Positions 42,428-51,740 of a stretch of 64,000 nt of DNA are shown one piece after another. Origin of the DNA: Prolixibacter bellariivorans ATCC BAA-1284 (lineage in GTDB: Bacteria > Bacteroidota > Bacteroidia > Bacteroidales > Prolixibacteraceae). The stretch spans positions 186,001 to 250,000 of the forward strand of contig NZ_JHXO01000007.1 in NCBI RefSeq assembly GCF_000621705.1. Direction: 5' to 3'. The translations under genes and the position numbers were made by a program. Under the pieces are notes generated by a model. It searched no databases. It saw only the letters and a list, made by a program, of their open reading frames with translations, and was not told the DNA's origin. Within the stretch, counting starts at the first letter, position 1, and each line of letters starts with the position of its first letter.

Positions 42428-42948
42428 GACTCCGCGTGTTTGAGGGTGATGTAAGGCTGAAGGATCTTTTCGAGTTTGCGTTTGATGCGGTGTAGTTTCA
42501 CTCCGGCATTTTTCTCGCTTATTCCAATGATGTCGGCAATTTCACTGTACGAGTGTTCTTCGAGATAAAGCAGAATCAGCGCTTTTTCAACTGGTTTGAG
42601 TCGCTCGATTCCTTTATACAGGATTCGTATTTGCTCTTCGTCAATTGAATCATCATTCGAACCAATTGCCGCGCTTTCCGGCAGCTTATCCTGATACTGC
42701 ACCAGTCGTTTCTTTTTTCTTCCAGCTTTCGAAATGGCGGTATTCAGGCTTACCCGGTAAATCCACGTCGACAATTTGGAATTCCCTTTGAACGACGACA
42801 ATCCTTTCCACAGGTTGATGGTTATCTCCTGAAAAAGGTCATCCTTGTCGGTCTGCGTTTTACAGAAAATGTTGCAAACCTTTATCAACATTGCCTGATT
42901 TTCAAATATCAGCTGCTCGAATGCTTTTTCAGATGTTGGTATTTCCAT
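42424..42948 (-). CDS. ECF sigma factor, ~174 aa
   Basis: The start is set at ATG 42948 (MEIPTSEKAFEQLIFENQAM), which begins directly at region 2; a longer frame to 43044 adds 32 residues unlike any sigma region. Region 2 (DDLFQEITINLWKGLSSFKG; KLSTWIYRVSLNTAISKAGR) and region 4 (VEKALILLYLEEHSYSEIAD; ISEKNAGVKLHRIKRKL) are complete. Its stop overlaps the start of the membrane protein gene by 4 nt. Confidence 0.9.
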   Translation of the reverse strand: MEIPTSEKAFEQLIFENQAMLIKVCNIFCKTQTDKDDLFQEITINLWKGLSSFKGNSKLSTWIYRVSLNTAISKAGRKKKRLVQYQDKLPESAAIGSNDDSIDEEQIRILYKGIERLKPVEKALILLYLEEHSYSEIADIIGISEKNAGVKLHRIKRKLEKILQPYITLKHAES

Positions 42949-43258
42949 TTTTGTAAGCTTATTACACCCAATTAGACGAAGGTATTCGGAAATAACTACA
43001 TTTTCTGAAAGATTTTTTCCTTTTCGACCAAAAGGAAGGTTCATCGGTTACGAGAAGAATCGCTTTTCTGATAAGCTGCATCTTTGTCTTCTTAATTTTC
43101 TAAGAATAATCTAGTTGTGGATAGTGAGAAGGAAGGAACTACTTTCAGGCTTACGATGGGATTTTAAAAATCACTATTCCCTTTTTTCAAGGTACTGGTT
43201 CTCGTCAAATGATGATATATTTCTCAACTGGTTGTGTCTAAAAATTTTCATCTAACGC
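42949..43258. other. Gap upstream of the ECF sigma factor gene
   Basis: About 310 nt without a credible gene, including the alternative 5' extension of the sigma frame. No repeat, tRNA or clear promoter seen. Confidence 0.4.
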
Positions 43259-43262
43259 AAAA

Positions 43263-43303
43263 GAAAAGAGAGGAACCGTGTTAGTAACAAAATCCTCTCT
43301 TTT
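43263..43303 (-). terminator. Terminator after the TonB-C/TPR protein gene
   Basis: Minus strand: AAAAGAGAGGA ... TCCTCTCTTTT, an 11-bp perfect stem, followed by CTTTTGC. It lies ~40 nt after the stop at 43345. Confidence 0.85.
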
Positions 43304-43344
43304 CTCAATGCTCAATGGACATTTACACATAGAGTTATTTGCAA

Positions 43345-44082
43345 TCATTTGCTAATAATTTCCGTCATTTCAGCGTAGCCTTTCATTTCACAAAAATTTT
43401 CCAGCCACCCCTCAGCTTCAATTCCACCCAGTGCTTTGATGCGGTTCCAATCCTGACAGGCTTGCTCTTTGTCACCCAGTTCATAAAGGCACACCCCATG
43501 TAACAATAGCATCGGTTTGTCCGCTGGAACATAAACCAGGCCTTGTTCAAAATGGCGAAGTGCCCGCTTCGGATTCTCTTTAATCAGGAGTAGCTTACTG
43601 CCTCTTTTGTAGCGACTAGCAGCAAGGGATTGAAGACTGCGCGTTCCTGGAATTTTGAAGACAATGCTGAATTCTTTTTCCATAGGGACGATGGTTTCAT
43701 TGTTGTAACCCGGTTTCCACATGCCCTCAGTTGTTTTTATGGCATTGATGACTTCTTGATCAATGCTGGGAGATACACTGTTGACTACAACAAAATCAGT
43801 TAAGGAGCCATCAGGATGGACAGTAAAACGAATGATCTCTTTTCCTTCCCTGATACTTTCAATATCAATCTCAGGGTACGTTACATGATTCAGCATATAC
43901 TGGCTCAGAAGCGATACGTTGGCATTCTCTCCGTTCAGGAATCGCGTTGCTCCTTCGATACCTGTAAACTCGGGAGGCGAAACCTGCACCTCTTCCAGTG
44001 TCGTATGGTCTTTTTCATTCTGGCTAAATGCCGGAACTGAGATGACCAGGCATAATAATAGCAATAACAGTTTTGTTTTCAT
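43345..44082 (-). CDS. Secreted protein with TonB C-terminal-like domain and TPR segment, 245 aa
   Basis: The ATG at 44082 begins a signal peptide (MKTKLLLLLLCLVISVPAFS); an upstream ATG adds only a polar octapeptide. Residues ~45-150 form a TonB_C-like domain (LLSQYMLNHVTYPEIDIESI; GKEIIRFTVHPDGSLTDFVV; PGYNNETIVPMEKEFSIVFK). A TPR hairpin pair follows (RALRHFEQGLVYVPADKPML; KEQACQDWNRIKALGGI). It lacks the N-terminal TM of true TonB. It lies 115 nt after the AraC/TPR membrane regulator on the same strand and may be its partner in the periplasm. Confidence 0.85.
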   Translation of the reverse strand: MKTKLLLLLLCLVISVPAFSQNEKDHTTLEEVQVSPPEFTGIEGATRFLNGENANVSLLSQYMLNHVTYPEIDIESIREGKEIIRFTVHPDGSLTDFVVVNSVSPSIDQEVINAIKTTEGMWKPGYNNETIVPMEKEFSIVFKIPGTRSLQSLAASRYKRGSKLLLIKENPKRALRHFEQGLVYVPADKPMLLLHGVCLYELGDKEQACQDWNRIKALGGIEAEGWLENFCEMKGYAEMTEIISK

Positions 44083-44197
44083 GATTTTGATTTTTTGGTT
44101 AGACATTCTTTCTCCAATCGGTAAAGAAATATATAACCATTGGGCAGCGGTTACATAGCAACTATGACGGCAAAAACTTAAAGTTTCGGGAAGGAAT

Positions 44198-46213
44198 TTA
44201 AATTATGGTTTGTTGGGTTGAAACTATGTCGAAATAGTGCTCTTTAAAGGACAAATTATCTGGTGAATACATGAAGTCTGGACAAATGAAATGGTCATTT
44301 TTAATCAGATTGTTGCTTTTATGATGAGCTGTGACGGGCGATTTACCCGTTGGCAAATTCAGTCTTACAAGCAGTTTATCGAAACGGGGATCATTGCGGA
44401 TACTTTCGGTAAACACATAAGTATTAATATAAATTACTGGATAATCTTTCCGATCGATGGCTTCATTTAATAACTCGAAGGCTTTGTCCGTGAATCCAAG
44501 GTAGGCCGCCATCATACCTCTATAGCAACAATTTACCCGATGATTTTTCGCGTAATCTTCTATCTCATTCCAGAGTTCCAATGCTTTTTCCCTTTGTCCT
44601 GCTTTCACATACGCATAGCCGCGCATTACTTTATAATAGGTTCCTTTTTTAGGTAATTTTTCCTGATATTCAATGGCCTGTTGATATTGACCTTTTATGA
44701 TACATATCTCGCCCAACACAAAATACCCATATGGTGTATCTTCTTTAATGGATAACGCTTTCCGGGCATAGTTTTCCGCCAAATTATATTCTTCAATGTG
44801 AATATACAACATGGCTAACCATGCATTGTACGAAGCTGACAACGGTTCAATCATGACCGCCCTTTTTGCATAACGAACCGATTCTTCAAAATCACCAAAA
44901 AGAGCATAGTACCAGGCAAAATGAGCGTTGGCAATTGCATTGTTGGGATTATTGGCGAGGGCACCTTCAAAGGTTTCTTTTGCCTTTGCCCAGTCCCATA
45001 AATCATATAAATAAAGCAAAGCTAAGGCTGTATAAGCCTCGTCAATTGTTGGATCCAATTTGATTGCTTTGTTAGCAGCTGACATGGCACGACGAAATGA
45101 TTCTTCCGATTCCAATTGCCCATGCCCCTTGGTGGCATATCCCAGAGCCAGACCTGCGTAGGCAAGTGGATCTCCCGGGTCCTTTTTAATTGCTTCATTT
45201 AAGTAACCAATGCCTTTCTCAAATGACTCTTTTGTTCCCTGGTTTACGTAATACATGCCTCTCAGATAGGCTTTGTAGGTCTCCGGATTGATTGTTCGTG
45301 CTCTGTTTAATTGCTGTTCTTCCTTTTTCGAAAGTTTCAAGTCGGTTTTTTTGGCGATATCTTTTACCACCTCAGACTGAAGCGTCAAAATATTACTAAT
45401 GCCGTCATGATATTCATTGGACAGAATGTGCCTTTCTTTTGGAAACACATCAATTAACTGGATCAGCATCCGAAGGCTATCACCGGCACCGATTATTGAT
45501 CCCTCCATAATGGTATTGACACCCAGTTCGTTGGCAATGTCTTTTAACAGCATGTTGCTGTCGCGGTAACGGAGCGTAGAGGTTCTGGAAATTACCCGAA
45601 GTGATTCAATCCGGCCCAATTCACCAATTAGTGCATCATGTATACCATCCACCAAATAATCGTTTTCTGTTTCACCGGTCAAATTTTTAAGTGGAAGAAC
45701 CGCAATGGACTTTTCTTCATTTCTTTCCCGGAAGGAGAGTGGCTTTACAACCATGAAAGAGATAATAACCAAAATGATTACGGTGGTTGCCGCGAAAATG
45801 AGTTTCGTTTTATTCCGTCTTTTTAAAATATCAATATCATGTTGGGGAGTCGGTTCAGACTCAGAATAGCTTTCATTGTCTTTGTTAACTTCTCCAGGGG
45901 AAACTCCGTAATGGTCATGAAAACACTTGCTAAAATAAGTTGGACTACCAAAACCCACTTCGTAAGAAACTTCTGAGACCGTCAAGGAAGTTTGCTTAAG
46001 TAATTCCATGGCCTTTTTCAAACGGACTTCGCTGATAAAACGGCTAACTGACTTTTTCGTTATCCTTTTTATTTTCGTGTAAAGATTTGAGCGGCTCATG
46101 CCCATTTCACGGGCCAATTCACTTACTCCAAACTGTTCATTTTTCAGGTTGGTCTCAATTATTTCGGTGAGTTTTTGAACAAAAGTCTGCGAATTTGTGG
46201 TTTGCCTGTCCAT
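44198..46213 (-). CDS. Membrane-bound regulator: AraC HTH, TM helix, TolB-like domain, TPRs
   Basis: The 671-aa protein has a cytoplasmic N-terminal AraC-type double HTH (residues ~10-112: FGVSELAREMGMSRSNLYTK; VSEVSYEVGFGSPTYFSKCF). One TM helix follows (TKLIFAATTVIILVIISFMV, ~136-158). Next is a TolB/adenylate-cyclase-type accessory domain (KSIAVLPLKNLTGETENDYL, DALIGELGRIESLRVISRTS; ~168-300). Many TPRs cover ~310-620. The HTH comes first, then the membrane, then the sensor part, a CadC-like order. It reads ligand or partner information from the periplasm through the TPRs. It is upstream of the TonB-C protein gene and convergent with nothing; the dextran-type locus begins 230 nt away on the same strand. 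Confidence 0.9.
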   Translation of the reverse strand: MDRQTTNSQTFVQKLTEIIETNLKNEQFGVSELAREMGMSRSNLYTKIKRITKKSVSRFISEVRLKKAMELLKQTSLTVSEVSYEVGFGSPTYFSKCFHDHYGVSPGEVNKDNESYSESEPTPQHDIDILKRRNKTKLIFAATTVIILVIISFMVVKPLSFRERNEEKSIAVLPLKNLTGETENDYLVDGIHDALIGELGRIESLRVISRTSTLRYRDSNMLLKDIANELGVNTIMEGSIIGAGDSLRMLIQLIDVFPKERHILSNEYHDGISNILTLQSEVVKDIAKKTDLKLSKKEEQQLNRARTINPETYKAYLRGMYYVNQGTKESFEKGIGYLNEAIKKDPGDPLAYAGLALGYATKGHGQLESEESFRRAMSAANKAIKLDPTIDEAYTALALLYLYDLWDWAKAKETFEGALANNPNNAIANAHFAWYYALFGDFEESVRYAKRAVMIEPLSASYNAWLAMLYIHIEEYNLAENYARKALSIKEDTPYGYFVLGEICIIKGQYQQAIEYQEKLPKKGTYYKVMRGYAYVKAGQREKALELWNEIEDYAKNHRVNCCYRGMMAAYLGFTDKAFELLNEAIDRKDYPVIYINTYVFTESIRNDPRFDKLLVRLNLPTGKSPVTAHHKSNNLIKNDHFICPDFMYSPDNLSFKEHYFDIVSTQQTII

Positions 46214-46390
46214 GGCATTTCTTATAAGATGCTGACTTTCTGGACTCCTTTATTCGAAGTTACGGAGAATGAATTTTTTTTGCAATGAATTGACTGTGAT
46301 GCTCGTCAAGCCAGGTAGCTATCTCTCATCTAATGACTGGAAGTTGCTGTTTTTCATTAAATACTCTAAACACCGTATCTATTTATCAAA

Positions 46391-46424
46391 GAAGCAGAGA
46401 CGCCAATCCTCGCGCCTCTGCTTC
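46391..46424 (-). terminator. Probable terminator of the polysaccharide utilisation locus
   Basis: Minus strand: GAAGCAGAGGCGCG ... GGCGTCTCTGCTTC, a stem of about 12 bp with one mismatch, followed by TTTGAT. It is 16 nt after the last stop codon of the locus. Confidence 0.75.
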
Positions 46425-46440
46425 TCTGGTGTTCTGTTTA

Positions 46441-49119
46441 TTATTGTATTCGAACTAATTGAATTTCATTGAGTAAGAATCGGTTAACTTTACCATTCAT
46501 GTTGGTGTTACAATCATCAAACTGTATACTGAACTGATGTGTACCTTTGCTTAACTTTACATCCACTACATTGCTCCATCCCCAATCGGACCACTCGTTT
46601 TTTCCCCTTTGCGGAAAAACCAGCGCTCCTTTAAATTGATTGTCTAGATAGAAAGAGCGAATACCGCATTTATTGTCGGTATTCACCGGTCCGCTGCCGT
46701 TGGCATATCGAAAACGGAAGCGGTAAACTCCAGTCGTTGGGAGGGTTACCCTGAAACTAAAAGGCCGATTGTTTTCGAGATTGAATTCAACGTAACCATT
46801 ACCTATATATCCACTCACTTCTTTCTTTAATGGATAATTGAATTGCTCTGCCTGAATTGCTATAAGAGAGGATGTTGGAAAAATTTCAACAGGCTGGCTT
46901 AAAAATGAAGTTGTACCATCATTTGCCACCGCGTCAACCTGGTAAGTTGCAGGTACACTCTTTTTAAAAATTAGGCTTGTGGTATCCTTTATTTCTGAGA
47001 CAACCGTTCCGTTTTTGACGATGCGATATTTGGCAGCCCCTTTGATGGAGTTCCAGGTCAAAACTTCTCCCTTGAGCTCTGCCTCGGGAGTAGCAGGAGC
47101 AGTTATAAAAGGAGCCATTTTCACAGCAGGTCTGTCCGGATGATTGTTCATCACCATTTCAACGGTATGTTTTCCGGTTAAACCGGAAGGAATAACAGGT
47201 GTTTTGAGCAACCTCCCATCTAATTTAAAAGTTGAAACAGAATTACCAAATCCACTTACTGTCAGTGATAAAATAGATTCACGATAATGAAAATTATCCA
47301 AATGGTAAGTTCCACCAAAGTTTTTCGGAATAACCGGATGAAAACGCAGACTATCGGGTCCCGGGATTATACCAAATATGATTCGGAAAGTCATGGCCAG
47401 TTGACCCCCAATACTCCACAACTGGCGACTGGAATTGAGTACGGTTCCGGCAAAATCGCCCGTTTCAGCAACCATGTTTTCCTTGTTTGTCAAAAATAAG
47501 GCTGCGGCCCGAAGCTGAGTCGCATAGCTATAGGCGACCATGCTTTGCTGTTTTTCTTTTGCTGCAGCCAAAGTCCAGAATGCCTGCACAAAGGGCCAGC
47601 TGCCATTGTTGTGGTATGGCGAAATACCCGGGGTTTGCGGATAAATACAGGGAATTCCGTAGGGGAGAAGCGGTGTATTTTCCAGCACCGACTGGCTTCT
47701 GGATGAATCGGCAATACCGAAAAGCAAGGTAAACGCTTCGCCCAGGGATTCAGAACGCGGCGAAAGACTAAAGGCGTTTCGACCGTAAAGGTATTGCCCA
47801 TAGTAGCCCTTGTCTGCTTCCCACAGGTGTGCATTTATGCTCTTTTTCAGTGAATCAGCTTTGGCACTCCACGAATCGGTTGCTCCCAATTCATTGGCCA
47901 TTTTGCCCAACACTTTGAGCGTTTGGTAATGAACGGCATTCGTTCCCAGGTTCATTGATGCATAGATATCGACGGGCTGCATCCAACGCGGATACGTTTG
48001 CTTCCGCCAGTCGAGGAAAGATGATTCCCCACGCATCAAACCGATTGCCGGGTCAACGATGGTCCGTTGATCGCATTCTACCGAGTTGCGAACAATTTCG
48101 TAGCTCGTTTTCAGCCAGTTTTTGTCACCGGTGGTTTTGTATATCTCCCAGGCAGCCAAAGACCACACAACCCGATCGGACGAAACAGGCCACGCACCGC
48201 CGGTCCCGGTGTCCTGAATAATGTGGCCATCTTTCACTTTCTTCATTAAGCTGATTTTGGCCACCTCCGGTTCTAACATTGCCAGCGACAGTACGATGCT
48301 GTAGCTGATGTCCCGGGTCCAGACACCGCCCCATTTATCGCCGGTGCGAAAGGTACTGTCGGCTTCAATGTCCTGTTTCAGCTCGTCCAAAGAAAGCCGG
48401 TAGATGGAATTCAGTAGCGGAGACTCACTCCTAAAAACCGGATATTGAGCGATGTCATTCTTCAGTTTCCATTCAGGTCCGACATGCGCATCCGGATCAA
48501 AAGCATTGAAGACCAATGTTACACTGTAAATGCCATCGCCATCAGGGTCGGTGAGTTCCAGTTGTTTGTTGTTGGGCAGGTTCTCGAAGTCCCAGTTCAA
48601 CGGATAAGCACTTCCGGCAATGTACACGCCCTTAAAATCCTTCCGGTAAATTTTATTACCATGAATATCTTCGTAGTAGCCTTTGGTTTTGAAAGCGTTC
48701 AGTACCGGACGCATATCGAGATTGAACTGCACTTTGGTATTCTCCGGTAGGTTTACTGCAGACTGATGCTCGGGTGAAAGTTCGCTTCGTTTTCCGAATA
48801 CGGCATTGATGACCACCGGTTGATTCCCGGTAGGGCTTAAATCAGCCTCGTGATTGACATTGAAGTCCAGCTCATTATCCTTGCCATTGATGCTGAATTT
48901 GAATTGAAGCAGAGGACTGAATGCCTGTTTCGCCGGACTTTTGTAGTTGGTCACCATGTGCGTATCCGAAAGCGCTTTGGCTACAAAGGAATCCTGAACA
49001 ACCCGGTCGGAATAGACCGTAAATTCCGGACTTTGATACAGCACTTTTTCCTTTTTCCGACAGGAAGAGAAGGTCGCCACGAAAAGCAATACCATGGCAA
49101 TTGATAGTAATTGTTTCAT
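46441..49119 (-). CDS. Secreted six-hairpin glycosidase with C-terminal carbohydrate-binding module
   Basis: Started at ATG 49119, the protein is 892 aa with a lipoprotein signal (QLLSIAMVLLFVATFSSC). The layout is an N-terminal beta domain; an (alpha/alpha)6 barrel with GGVWTRDISYSIVLSLAM, TGGAWPVSSDRVVWSLAAWE, SFLDWRKQTYPRW and AETGDFAGTVLNSSRQLWSI (acidic candidates in DW and AET); then a short beta linker; and a C-terminal CBM35/6-like domain (IAIQAEQFNYPLKKEVSGYI; GVYRFRFRYANGSG). This resembles MGH1/GH15/GH63-type clan members, but I cannot assign a CAZy family. It starts 17 nt after the GH31 stop and is the last gene of the locus. Confidence 0.85.
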   Translation of the reverse strand: MKQLLSIAMVLLFVATFSSCRKKEKVLYQSPEFTVYSDRVVQDSFVAKALSDTHMVTNYKSPAKQAFSPLLQFKFSINGKDNELDFNVNHEADLSPTGNQPVVINAVFGKRSELSPEHQSAVNLPENTKVQFNLDMRPVLNAFKTKGYYEDIHGNKIYRKDFKGVYIAGSAYPLNWDFENLPNNKQLELTDPDGDGIYSVTLVFNAFDPDAHVGPEWKLKNDIAQYPVFRSESPLLNSIYRLSLDELKQDIEADSTFRTGDKWGGVWTRDISYSIVLSLAMLEPEVAKISLMKKVKDGHIIQDTGTGGAWPVSSDRVVWSLAAWEIYKTTGDKNWLKTSYEIVRNSVECDQRTIVDPAIGLMRGESSFLDWRKQTYPRWMQPVDIYASMNLGTNAVHYQTLKVLGKMANELGATDSWSAKADSLKKSINAHLWEADKGYYGQYLYGRNAFSLSPRSESLGEAFTLLFGIADSSRSQSVLENTPLLPYGIPCIYPQTPGISPYHNNGSWPFVQAFWTLAAAKEKQQSMVAYSYATQLRAAALFLTNKENMVAETGDFAGTVLNSSRQLWSIGGQLAMTFRIIFGIIPGPDSLRFHPVIPKNFGGTYHLDNFHYRESILSLTVSGFGNSVSTFKLDGRLLKTPVIPSGLTGKHTVEMVMNNHPDRPAVKMAPFITAPATPEAELKGEVLTWNSIKGAAKYRIVKNGTVVSEIKDTTSLIFKKSVPATYQVDAVANDGTTSFLSQPVEIFPTSSLIAIQAEQFNYPLKKEVSGYIGNGYVEFNLENNRPFSFRVTLPTTGVYRFRFRYANGSGPVNTDNKCGIRSFYLDNQFKGALVFPQRGKNEWSDWGWSNVVDVKLSKGTHQFSIQFDDCNTNMNGKVNRFLLNEIQLVRIQ

Positions 49120-49136
49120 TGTTATGCGGTTAGTCG

Positions 49137-51635
49137 CTATTTTTCGATGGTTATATGTGCTACTGTTTGGTTGGCCGGGACGTAAATGGTACACACATGT
49201 GCAGCCTTATCCCAGGACCATTGAACGCGCTTCGCGAAATGTTTCCCGGAAGGATTCCAGGCTTCCTTTACTTTCTTCATTTTTCCGTCTTGTGTGATAA
49301 CGGAATGCGGAGCTTTATCCAAATAGAGCTGATAAACTAACTCTCTGGGAGTAAGTTCGTAACCATTTGATACCTTCAGTGAATAATTAATGGCATAAGC
49401 TTCGCGGGTCGTGCTGCAAACCAGTTGTCTTTCGGCGAAGATGTTTCGTTTGTAGTCATTGCTTTCGCCGTCGTCTTCGTATACCGAAAAAGTGGCCTTT
49501 TTATTCACTGAAGCCGGATAAACATGCAGGATTAAAGGATAACGCGGGTTTTGTTTAATGAATTGCATGACCGGCATCATGGGAACGATGGAACCTTTGC
49601 GGACAAAGAGGGGCGTGGTTTCCAGCGAAACCGGATAATCAATCCACTGCTTCCCGGTATAAACCGTTTTCGGATGCTCAAAGTCAATCCATTCGCCTTC
49701 CGGGAGATAGACTTTTTTCGAAGCGGCGCCTTCTTCCGTTACCGGAGCAACCAGCAATTCCTTCCCGAAAAGGAATTCACTATTTAGATCGGCTGTTTCC
49801 GGATCATCGGGATATTCGAGCATTAGGGCGCGCATTAGCGGAAGGCCTGTATCATGCGCTTTCCGTGCATACGAGTAGATGTATGGGAAAAGCTGGTATT
49901 TCCGTTCAATAGCTTTTTTGCAGATGGCTTCTACTTCCGGACCAAACCGCCACGGTTCCACGGCGTTGTTACCCTCGTGGTGGGCGCGGCTGATGGGATT
50001 AAATACCCCGAATTGCATCCAGCGGGTATAGAGCTCGCCTTCGGCCTGGTAGTCGGTTATATCGCCGCAATAGCCCGAAATATCACAACTCCAGAAGGGA
50101 ATACCGCCCATCCCGGCGGAAAGGGCCAACGGAATTTGTGCAGTGAGTTTTTTCCAGCCTTGAGTCACGTCGTCACCATTACCTGAATCGCCTGACCAAC
50201 CGAAGGTGTACCGCTGCATTCCGGCGAAAGCCGAACGGGTCATTTGGAAAATGCGAGTATTCGGATTGTGTTTTTCAAATTCTTCGGTTACAACCTTGTC
50301 CCAGGTGAGGCCGAAAACGTTGTGTATTTCGGCGTGCATGCCCAGGTAGTGCTTCATGTTGAGCCGGTCAGTGCTCTCTTCGTTACTCCAGGCGGGTTCG
50401 CCCATATCAGTCCAGAAACCGCGTACACCCTGGTCAATTACTTTTTGCTGGTAGTTACCCCACCAGTCGGCGACTGCAGGATTAGTGAAATCGACCACGC
50501 CGCAGTTTCCGCCCCAGGGCCAGGGCATGTCATACGATTTTCCGGTACGAATATCTTTCACAAAATAGCCCAGCGAATCGGCTTCTGTCCATTGTGCTTT
50601 GTTGTTTTGTGAAACCACTGGGTCCTGCGAAACAATTACTTTGAATCCCTGATTTTCGAGGTCTTCTAGCATCTTCACCGGGTCGGTGTAATTCTCCCTT
50701 CGCCAATTGAAATCCTGCAAATACTGCGTCCAGCCAATGTCCTGAAAAATGATATCGCAGGGAATTTGCCGGTCGCGGAAGCCTTTGGCAATCTCGCGTG
50801 TGAGCTTTTCATTGGTTAGCATACCACGCGATTGCGAGAATCCGAGTGCCCAATCGGGCGGCATGATGGGATGACCGGTCAGATTCATGTACCGGCCGAT
50901 AATCTGTTTGTAAGAAGGACCGTAGATAAAGTAGTAAATCATCTCGCCGCCGGGAGTTGCGAACGAATAGTTATCGCCTGATTCAGAGCCAAAATGATAG
51001 ATCGTTTTGTAGGTATTGTCGAAGTAGATTCCGTAACCCTCGCTGCTCATGAAAAAGGGAATGCTTTTGTAAAGTGGGTCTTTGTCGACCTCGTAACAGG
51101 GATTATCACTGTTCCACATTTTAAACTGGTGACCAACGCGATTGATGGAACCGTTTTTTTCGCCCAGTCCGTAGATGCGTTCCCCCGGACGCAGGCTAAC
51201 GTAACTGGCCATTCGGGTGGAATCCATTTCGAAACCGCGATTTTGGTAATCATCCATCAATAGTTTCTGATACTTGTCGAAAATACTGATGTGGAAAGGA
51301 GCTTTCCGTACCCGGATGATCAAATCGCCGGTGTATATTTCGTAGTGTTGTGGTTGCTCCGAAATATTCAGCTTTTGGTTCCCATTGGATTCGTCGGCTA
51401 CTACGGCAAATGACTGATTATTTCTGTGAAAATCGTCGGTATCGTACCATATTCGGATGATTCCGGGACCGACTTCTTTTATCTGAACGTTGATGTTGTT
51501 TTCACAGGTAAATACAGCCGTATTTCCCTCGACTGAATAACTCCGGCAATTCCCCGGATGAATAACATCTGAAGCTTTTATTATTCCTGCAAAGAAGAGC
51601 ACAAAAGCTACCGTTTGTATGATTCGTTTTATCAT
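49137..51635 (-). CDS. Glycoside hydrolase family 31 (alpha-glucosidase type)
   Basis: Started at ATG 51635, the protein is 832 aa with a signal peptide (MIKRIIQTVAFVLFFAGIIK). The GH31 barrel has the nucleophile Asp410 in VRGFWTDMGEPAWS and the acid/base Asp483 in FGWSGDSGNGDD, with the usual QSRGMLTNEKL and RIFQMTRSAFAGMQRY segments. The WTDMGEP form is typical of alpha-glucosidases and dextran-type enzymes. It ends 17 nt before the six-hairpin gene. In dextran loci GH31 removes glucose from isomalto-oligosaccharides. Confidence 0.95.
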   Translation of the reverse strand: MIKRIIQTVAFVLFFAGIIKASDVIHPGNCRSYSVEGNTAVFTCENNINVQIKEVGPGIIRIWYDTDDFHRNNQSFAVVADESNGNQKLNISEQPQHYEIYTGDLIIRVRKAPFHISIFDKYQKLLMDDYQNRGFEMDSTRMASYVSLRPGERIYGLGEKNGSINRVGHQFKMWNSDNPCYEVDKDPLYKSIPFFMSSEGYGIYFDNTYKTIYHFGSESGDNYSFATPGGEMIYYFIYGPSYKQIIGRYMNLTGHPIMPPDWALGFSQSRGMLTNEKLTREIAKGFRDRQIPCDIIFQDIGWTQYLQDFNWRRENYTDPVKMLEDLENQGFKVIVSQDPVVSQNNKAQWTEADSLGYFVKDIRTGKSYDMPWPWGGNCGVVDFTNPAVADWWGNYQQKVIDQGVRGFWTDMGEPAWSNEESTDRLNMKHYLGMHAEIHNVFGLTWDKVVTEEFEKHNPNTRIFQMTRSAFAGMQRYTFGWSGDSGNGDDVTQGWKKLTAQIPLALSAGMGGIPFWSCDISGYCGDITDYQAEGELYTRWMQFGVFNPISRAHHEGNNAVEPWRFGPEVEAICKKAIERKYQLFPYIYSYARKAHDTGLPLMRALMLEYPDDPETADLNSEFLFGKELLVAPVTEEGAASKKVYLPEGEWIDFEHPKTVYTGKQWIDYPVSLETTPLFVRKGSIVPMMPVMQFIKQNPRYPLILHVYPASVNKKATFSVYEDDGESNDYKRNIFAERQLVCSTTREAYAINYSLKVSNGYELTPRELVYQLYLDKAPHSVITQDGKMKKVKEAWNPSGKHFAKRVQWSWDKAAHVCTIYVPANQTVAHITIEK

Positions 51636-51740
51636 TTTTCGTCTTATTATTTGGTTCAGGAAACACAAAGCATCCCCTGAAGAACCGATGATCCTTCTAC
51701 TCTTTTTACTTATTCTCTATTTGTTTCTCTGGTCTTTCTG

